From Moniliella sp. 'wahieum' (lineage: Eukaryota; Basidiomycota; Moniliellomycetes; Moniliellales; Moniliellaceae): DNA of 64,000 nt. Positions 57,186 to 64,000 of the stretch are shown one piece after another. Every line of letters starts with the position of its first letter. Positions within the stretch are counted from its first letter, which is position 1. The notes under the pieces were generated by a model. That model had not been told where the DNA came from. It did no database searches and saw nothing but the letters and a program-made list of their open reading frames with translations. The stretch spans positions 124,001-188,000 of the forward strand of contig RSEE01000092.1 in NCBI GenBank assembly GCA_003971905.1, read 5' to 3'. The position numbers and the translations under genes were made by a program.

Positions 57186-57613
57186 AATAAGAAGAAACGA
57201 TGCGAGGATGCAGAAGGCGGGAAGGATGCGTTACAGTCCAGCATCCTGGGTAGTATGGCACCGCCAGTCAGTATAGGGATCTGGATCAGTGTGTGGGGGT
57301 GATCAAGGTGAAGTAATAGGCAGGCATCAGGGTAACAAAAACCAAAAAGAGACAACAAAACGCATCCACGCGAGTCAGGGTTATAGGTAGGTAGGAGTAA
57401 GTAGAAACTGCGCGAGGACGGCTGAACAGCGGCCGGCGCAAATCCGTATGATGGCAGACGGGGGATCATGCTGACGCTGACGCACGTCCAGCACGATTCA
57501 TAAAGTAAGGGTATGCCGGAGCCGGAAGTGGGATGATGAGACGACTGGGACGACTGGGACCGGGAAATTAAACGGGGGTCGGACCGGGAATCGGACAGGG
57601 CATTATATCGAGA

Positions 57614-57676
57614 CTTGGAATTGGACTTGGACTTGGACTTGGACTTGGACTTGGACTTGGACTTGGACTTGGACTT
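57614..57676. repeat. (GGACTT)n hexamer array
   Basis: About ten copies of GGACTT. On the minus strand it encodes alternating Ser-Lys downstream of the Gag-like gene. Confidence 0.9.
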
Positions 57677-58052
57677 GGCAAGCCTATTCACATACTGGGA
57701 GGTCAAGCTCTCAGAGATCGCGTGCGTGCGTTGAATGCGACAAGTGGGAGTACGCGCCGCACGACCCCGCCGGGCTGTGGCGTGCCAGAGGGACGGAGAA
57801 GAGGAGGGGCTCGACGCCGTCATTCAAACCGGCACGTTGCACAGGCCCATCGGATTGAAGTGAGTGAGGCGAGACGGGGGAGTGGCTAGCGGTGCGATAC
57901 ATAGAGTGAATGCGAACAATGGCTCCGTCGTCAGAGTCGGGGCTGGAACGGCGGGCAGATTCGGGGGTGGCATGTCCGACGGTGGCAGGTTTGGAGGTGT
58001 CAGGTTCGGAGGAGAGATGATACGGGGAGGAGTTGAGCACTGGCTCGAGAAG

Positions 58053-59527
58053 TCACAGGCGATGGGGCATATTCAGGTCGACCCAGGAGGGAGGCCACGA
58101 CGGTGAAGGCTTGGTCCGGGTCAAGAAGTCATCGGCACACAGCTGACAGCGCATCGCTTCCGGTATGCCCCGAATAAAAGACGAAGCCAGATAGGTCTGG
58201 TTGGAATTACCCACCAATGCGCGTTCCATGCCCATGCAGCGCTGCCAGAACATAACGAGCGACTCGGTGCGGGTATCCCATGGTTTGTTAACGGTCGAAC
58301 TCAACTCGGCGGGTGAGGGACGAGCTAAGTTCAAGTCCAAAAGCGTGAGAACGCGGGGAAGATCCCCTCGTAAGGCAGCAGCACGGAAGCTGTCGTGCTG
58401 GGTGGCTGCATCGCGAACGGCGGGGGGCACATTGGCGATGACAAAACGGGTAAGAACGTATCGCCCCAAAAATCGCGCAGATTCCAGACCCTGAAAAAAA
58501 GTCGCGCAGAGCCCACCAGGAATCACCGAAGGGCTTGAGAATGCGCGCAAGATTCGTCCGCGTCTGCTCGGGAGGCTCGTAGTTCTCGTTAGCCTCTTCC
58601 CACGGTCCGGGTGCCACCACGGGAGCGACGTCGGCTTCAAGCCACTTGGAATCCACGGGCGGAGAAGCAGTGCTTGAAGGAGGGGAGGGCTGCGGGGTGA
58701 CAATGTGCGGTAGGCGCGGCTTCGAGGAGGCGGACGCGTTACTTGCCGGGGTTTCCGATACGAACGAGGCTGGTTCACTCTGAAGAATGACCGGGGATGA
58801 CTGGGACGACATTGGCGACGTTTGGACGCGGTCGTGGGACGGGGGGACTGTGGCATCGCTGCAGCCGTCGGCAAAGTCAGTGTCGTAAAGCTCGGTGGAT
58901 TCCGTCGCTGCTGCGGCCATATCGTCTGGCTCAGACGGCGTTGAGGGCGACTGCTTCACGTGCAGCTCCAGAGCGGCGAGCGCTTCTTCGACCTCCAGGC
59001 AGCGCTCCTCAATCGTTGTGCAGTCCAACGTGAGTTGTAAGACACGGCGGGAGGTGAGCGCGATTTCCTCCGGGTCAAGGCTACAGGTGTGCTGGTGGAG
59101 GGAATCGGTCTGGGCCTCGAGGGAGGCCAGGCGCTCTTCGATCGGCTCGAGCCGGCATTCAAACGTATCCATGCGCCGGGAAAGGGATTGGAGCTGTTGT
59201 CCGTGATCCTTCAGGTCGCAAACGACCGATGCCAAGTCAATGCTATCGTTGGACGTGACCGCGTCGAGTTGCGTCTGGAGGACAGTGACTTTGCGCGCAA
59301 AGGCGGCGAAAGCAGCACCAAAGCCGTCATCCTTGTCACCAGATACGATGCTTTGGGAAGCGCTTCCGCAAAAAGACTCACAGGCGCTGGTGGTATCATT
59401 CGGCGAGGTGGGGGTGAGCATACAAGCACTGGGGGAATCGGCACGAGGCTCTTCCGGCAGCGGCGTCAGGGCGGGAGGGAGGGTAGCGGGAATTGCGAGC
59501 GTTGATCTTTGCACGTGCGCGCGCCAT
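58053..59527 (-). CDS. Coiled-coil Gag-like protein (retrotransposon-type)
   Basis: A minus-strand gene with start MARARAKINARNSR (ATG 59527-59525). After a Pro/Ser-rich leader comes a long coiled coil at about 59330-58950 (FARKVTVLQTQLDAVTSND, LEPIEERLASLEAQTDSL, EVEEALAALELHVKQ), then an acidic Ser-rich linker. The C-terminal part resembles the capsid-like domain of LTR-retrotransposon Gag: PFGDSWWALRDFF, GRYVLTRFVIANVPPAVRDA, VMFWQRCMGMERALVG, then YLASSFIRGIPEAMRCQL before a stop at 58053. Three or so one-base frame changes occur, near 59470, 58490 and 58290. No zinc knuckle, protease or reverse transcriptase is visible nearby. It may be a degenerate element or a Gag-derived host gene. 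The reading frame may continue into the Ser/Pro-rich sequence down to about 57180. Confidence 0.5.
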
Positions 59528-60113
59528 CTGCAGGTGGCTGGTCGGGGTGGGGCTGCTGGGGTTGGAGCTGGAGAGGAGGGAAGCGTCTGAGGAAGGCATG
59601 GAGGCGGCAAGCAAGGCAAGGGTGGTGGTGGTGGTGGGTGGTGGGGGTGGGGTGGGGTGCATTCAGGCGAGCGCATGCGCTTAAGGGCCCAGGAGCTGCG
59701 AGGGGGCGGTGAGAGCGAAGTTGAAATTGCAACCACCAACACATCATCAAATTTCAAACGCGGGCGCCTCCACGTTGTTCCGCGCTGTTCCTTTCAGAGG
59801 ATGGGGATGCGTACAGGGACGGTGGTGTCTATCTGTGGGTTAGAAGCGGGGTGGCAGCAGCACCAGACTGCGCCCAACACGCCCAGTCGTGTGCGCTGGT
59901 CGTCGTGTTCCTGCTCCGAGGAACGCGCACGGCAGGTTATGAGGTGCGGGCGCCTCGATCCGGGGTGCGAAGAGCGTGTTACGTAACCTGCACGTGCCCC
60001 CGGCGCCGCGGGGGGACGCCTGGGCGGCGCGCAACACACTCGGCCCCAACCCACCTCCGCCACGGCCGAGCTGCCCCCCCTCCGCCACCGCCACCGCCGC
60101 CTCCCCCCCCGCC
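59528..60113. other. Divergent promoter of Gag-like and CAP-Gly genes
   Basis: GC-rich spacer of about 590 bp between two divergent starts, with a G-rich tract near 59625-59660. No gene is recognised. Confidence 0.5.
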
Positions 60114-62910
60114 ATGGCCTCGCCCGGCCTCGACGTCGGCACGAGCGTGCTGATCGATGTTGCTGGGCGCGAGGGCGCGGTGTTGTGCGCTACGCTGGCC
60201 CTGTCGCGACCCGGACCGGATTCTGGATCGGGATTGAGCTCGACGCGCCTTCCACGCGCATGGGTCTGGGCCGCAACGACGGTGTGGCATTTGGCACGCG
60301 CTACTTCACCTGCCCAAGGGTGCTGGGCTCTTCCTTCCGCCCACACGTGTGCGTGCGCCCCGCCCCCTCGGCGCGACGTTGAGTCCAGCGCGGCCTTCGC
60401 CTTCCCCGCTCGGCACGCGGCTCACGCCTTCGCCTCGCCGCAGCGAGCTGCCACGGCCTCCTTCGCGCTCCAAGACCCCGACGCGGATCGCGTCGGCGTC
60501 CGTGTCGGTCTCAGCGTCGTCCGCATCAGCTTCTGCCCGCCGGCCACTCTCGCGTCCGACCGGCCCATCACACCGTCCACTCCACGGCCCACGAGCGCCG
60601 CTTCGGCCCACGCCTCTGCCGGCCGCACCTCGCCGCTACGTCGTCCGCGTCCCAGCGCGCTGATCCAACCCCGCGCCACCGGTTCTTCGCATGCGGCCAA
60701 ATCCGACGCCAGTTTGTTATCGCAACCCCGTCGACCCAGTACGTTGCCCAGTTCCGAGGCGCGATCCTTGTCCTCCAAAGCACGTAGGACCCATACCCCT
60801 CACCCCCCCGTGCCGAGCTCGACATGGACAACGCAAGACGGACGCGCGCCCTTGGCCCCGCTACCCCCGCCGCCGAGCCCCGAACGAATCCGCGCACTGG
60901 AATTGGCCGCGGCGGAGCGTAGCACGAGCCCAAGTAAACAGCGCGGACCAGAGTGCCCAACCTTCTTTACCGCACCGACCTCCGCCATCCCCCCTTCCCG
61001 CCTTGGCGTCCGAGAAAAGCCCGCGTACCTCTGCTCCGGTCCCCGAGCCAGTCCCGGACCAACACGTCCCCATCCATCCCCCCGCCCCCGCCCCGCACCC
61101 GCCCCCGAGCCCGGTGGCGAGCCCGTTCGGAACCCTATCGTGGCTAGCCCGCCACCGGCGTTGCCTCCTCTGCCTACGTCTTCCAATCCCCGCGTTCTGC
61201 CGGGCCGTCGAATTGGTTTGGACCGCGTCGGAGTGGAGCCGGCTCGCCGACGCGGGCGCGTACGCCCCATCCGGCCTGAGGACGCGCCGGTGGTGTCCCC
61301 GTCTGAAGCGAGGGGGCACGGTAGGAAGGCGCGGCTGGGAGTGCGCGGCGGAGGTGAGGGGTCGAAAGGGCAGAGGAATGGGATGGCGAGTTGGTGCGGA
61401 GCCAAACAGTGGCATTGTCAGTGTGCTACGGGGGTACGAGCAACTGAAGACGCGCTACCACGAGGCGACCACGACGTGCCGAACGTTGCACGAGCATCAC
61501 GAGCATGCGCTGGTGAGGAACGGGCGCGCTTTGACCGGGACCGAGCCAGGCTCGAGGCAGAGCAGAAAGCTACGGTGGAGACGTTGCAGGCTACTCTGAC
61601 CCAACGGGAACAGGCTTTGGAGGAACGGTACGAAGCACGCTTGCATGAGCTCGAGGAGAGTTACCGTACACGGCAGCGGGTTCGCGAGGAGGAATGGAAT
61701 CAACGTGAATTGGACTTGGTTGCTACCGCGACTGCGGCCGTTGAGCAAGAGCAAGAGCAAGAACGAGAGCAAGGGCAAGGGCAAGAGCAAGTGCAGGGAC
61801 ATCATCCTCAGCAGCAACAGGAGCGAGGCCAAGACCTGGGCCGGATGGACCTCTATCCCGGCCGGAGACAACTTCTTCTGTGGGAAGTGGGACAGCACGT
61901 GCCGTGTCGGCGGTAAGCACGGCGAGTGCACGAGTGCCGCGATGGATGTGGCGGCGCTAGAGTCGTGTGGACGCGCTCGAGTCGCGTTTGGCCCTTGCGC
62001 TGGCTGAGGCCGAACGGTTGCAGGAGGAAGTGGTGGTGTCGCGCGCTGCGGCCGAAAAGGCAGAGCGGCAGCTGCGTTGGCCCAAAGTGAAGCTGAGCAC
62101 CTCATGCTCGTTCGACGGTCGAGATTGAGGCTGAACGGGAGCGACGAAGTCAGTTGGAACGCGTGGTGCGTGGATTGGAAGGCGAATGCGAGCGGTATCG
62201 CCAACAGGTACGTTTTTTCGTTTCGTTCGTTTCTTTGTCTAGTGGTGGTGGTGGTGGCTGTTTTTCATGGCTGGAGAGGGGGGGGGGGTCCTCTCACGTG
62301 CGATGGGCTTCTGACATTTATCTTGTTTGGCAGTTGGAAGATGCGCAGCTGGATGGTCCTGATCACGGCCTCCAGCTTGGGGAATGAGTGGAATGAGTTG
62401 GACGTGCCAAATCCGACACACTGGGAGCGGCGCTGGAGCGAGCGCGACGTCAAGTGTCAGACGAGGCGCAGGATACGTGTGACGACTGTGGTGAACGGTA
62501 CGTGGCTTGCGTCTCTTTACTGTTTGCACTCACTCCGTGTGCAGTGGAACGAGGTGGGGAGCAGAAAAAAAGCTGACTCCAGATCAGAGGACATCGACTG
62601 GAAAATTGTCCGTATGCACAGGTATTTTGATCGTTCGATACGGGGTGAGTTGTTGCCGACCGGACCAAGTCCAAGCACCGAGGACGTAGTGCAGTGCGCA
62701 TGTGCTTTGGTCAAGGCCGTCGTTGGTCTCTTGCGGTGTGTTTCTTCAAGCCTCGCGCTTGTAATAGCTTGCAGCTTCACCTCCGTGGCTGCTGCCGGAC
62801 CCTGTGCGGGAGGAGGGGAGGCGTTGGCACTCCCGGCGTTATCGGCTATTTTCCTTCCTGTTTGTCGGGCTTTGCAGTCTCGGCCCCGTTTTCATGGGAC
62901 ACCGCGGTAG
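60114..62910 (+). CDS. CAP-Gly/coiled-coil microtubule plus-end protein (CLIP-170-like)
   Basis: Begins MASPGLDVGTSVLIDVAGRE and, after one frame change near 60187, continues RYAGPVATRTGFWIGIELDA, GLGRNDGVAFGTRYFTCP. This is a CAP-Gly domain with GRNDG in place of the usual GKNDG tubulin/EB1-tail groove motif. A Ser/Pro/Arg-rich basic region (60360-61380) precedes long coiled coils: LTQREQALEERYEARLHELE, a Glu-Gln tract near 61745-61815, then LALALAEAERLQEEV and ERERRSQLERVVRGLEGEC. Introns at 62208-62333 and 62498-62544 have GTACGT donors. Near the end a CDDC pair could be half of a CLIP-type zinc knuckle, but the second half is not found, and the true stop is uncertain (up to 62910). N-terminal CAP-Gly plus coiled coil fits CLIP-170/Bik1/Tip1; dynactin p150 is an alternative. 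Confidence 0.7.
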
Positions 62911-64000
62911 AGAAATTCATCGGATTAGGAATCTGCAGTGCCTGTCTTCCCCTTCCTACTTAGTGGTGAGAGCAAGTGCTCGTAGCCTGGTATAATCGAT
63001 ACTGATGTATTATTGCTCAAACCGCTGCCTTCAGTGCCTCTGGCCGTGGCAGGGCGCGCGTGGGACCAGCGCTGAGCGAGGCCATAGGCAGGTTGGGCAC
63101 GGCATCATTGTACCACCCAATCGTGAACCAGTGTGGGGACAAATGGTGAATGCGCGTCCGTGCAGTGAAGACCCCAACGAGCGGACAGTGCACCGCGGGA
63201 CAAGACAAACAACTACCAATGGCTACCCCGGAGACACTACCACTGGGAGCTACAACGGGGGGAGGATGGCTCTGGTTGGATGAAATACGTCGCGCTGCGA
63301 CGGAAGGGGGCACTGGTCAGTGCTAGTCACCAGAGCTGGCCAGAACAAGCCAGAACAAGCCAAGAGGGCGGGACGGCAGGAGGGCAGGAGGGCAGGAGGG
63401 AAGGAGGGCACTAGGGATGGGACGGGACTACGACGACCACAGAGGGGAGGGGGTTCAGGTGTCGAAACTCCGAATCCAGAGATCCAGAGGTGGAGAGGTA
63501 GAATGGGAGATGGAATGGGCAATCACGATGGAGCTGCGATTGTATGTGGACGCAAGAGCAAGAAGAGCAGGAAGAGCAGGAGCAGGAGCACCACACCATC
63601 GTAAACCCAAGCCAGGGTAAAGCCAAAGAAGGCAACCCCCGGGGAAGGCAACTCCCCAGGGAAAGCAAAAAAAACTTAGACAAGGCCACCCCCCCCCCCA
63701 GGCGGAAGAAAACGCCAGAGAAAAGAGAAACAAATCATGTGCTTCTTTCAATCCAACCCTTGGACCCTCCACCCTCTACACTTGAGCCATGAGCCTTGAG
63801 CCTCGAGCCTTCCCCTTTGCACCTTCGTCGCTTGGCCCTTTAACCCTTGTTGGTTCACCAGGACCTAAGCGCACATCCAGCACCGAAGCAAAAGACGGGC
63901 GCTAGACGCGCACCCCCCCCCCACCCTCAACCTCGAGCCTCACTTCCCACACAACACCCCTCACCCTCACCGCGCCTGCTTGCTTTACCACCCCTCGGCT
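62911..64000. other. Terminal region without recognised genes
   Basis: No supported gene. It has a GGGCAGGA-type purine repeat near 63370-63405, GAGCAGGA units near 63555-63590 and short direct repeats of GAGCCTTGAGCC near 63785-63815. Confidence 0.45.

Noticed and set aside
59976-61916. 646-codon plus-strand open frame overlapping the CAP-Gly gene
   Set aside because: It begins upstream of the real ATG in a non-coding frame and is a composite of correct and incorrect frames; the CAP-Gly motifs set the true start at 60114.

Overview
This window looks like nuclear DNA of a basidiomycete fungus. It is GC-rich (by eye), and its short GT-AG introns are mostly 40-140 nt, usually with GTACGT-type donors. 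The recognisable genes are eukaryotic housekeeping or regulatory genes: Rab5, QCR6, TSC2/tuberin, a TFIIIA-type zinc-finger protein, SPC24, prefoldin 3, phosphatidylserine synthase, ribosomal protein L11 and mitochondrial SHMT. The White-Collar-1-type LOV photoreceptor shows no GATA zinc finger, which is the usual basidiomycete arrangement. I cannot place the lineage more finely.

The most important caution is that nearly every conserved gene changes reading frame one or more times inside its domains, and where the break can be placed the simplest repair is a missing base, usually in a short homopolymer. Rab5, RPL11, SHMT, the LOV domain, QCR6, tuberin and the sedolisin all show it. This pattern fits an assembly with uncorrected deletion errors much better than mass pseudogenisation. 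CDS limits are therefore given as whole-gene spans (first to last recognisable codon, introns included), and long ORFs must not be trusted alone.

Layout. 0-6 kb: Rab5 GTPase (+), a mitochondrial PPR-like protein with a Lys/Pro/Glu repeat and C-terminal AT-hook (+), QCR6 of complex III (-). 6.4-13.3 kb: TSC2/tuberin (+), the GAP that restrains Rheb-TORC1. 14.7-16.6 kb: secreted sedolisin peptidase (-). 18.9-21.2 kb: TFIIIA-type zinc-finger protein (-) and an intron-containing tRNA-Lys(CUU) (-). 21.4-23.1 kb: SPC24 kinetochore subunit (-) divergent from a prefoldin-3 fragment (+). 23.8-26.9 kb: an unassigned gene (-) and phosphatidylserine synthase (+). 27-31 kb: gene-poor. 31.5-36.3 kb: White Collar-1 LOV/PAS photoreceptor (+). 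37.9-39.9 kb: Msn2/4-like C2H2 stress factor (-). 43.4-47.1 kb: RPL11 (-) and mitochondrial SHMT (+).

From about 47 to 60 kb the character changes. The DNA is visibly more AT-rich between about 48 and 53 kb and lacks recognisable housekeeping genes. The 43-56 kb stretch holds three copies of a roughly 230-250 bp dispersed repeat; around 53-60 kb lie fragments of a zinc-finger/acidic-tail protein, several tandem and inverted repeats, and a coiled-coil Gag-like protein (-). I read this as an accessory, mobile-element-derived island. The window closes with a CAP-Gly/coiled-coil microtubule plus-end protein (+), divergent from the Gag-like gene.

I found no clearly new multi-gene system. The most interesting leads are the dispersed repeat family, the Gag-like gene, the PPR/AT-hook architecture and an apparent change at the catalytic Asn position of tuberin.
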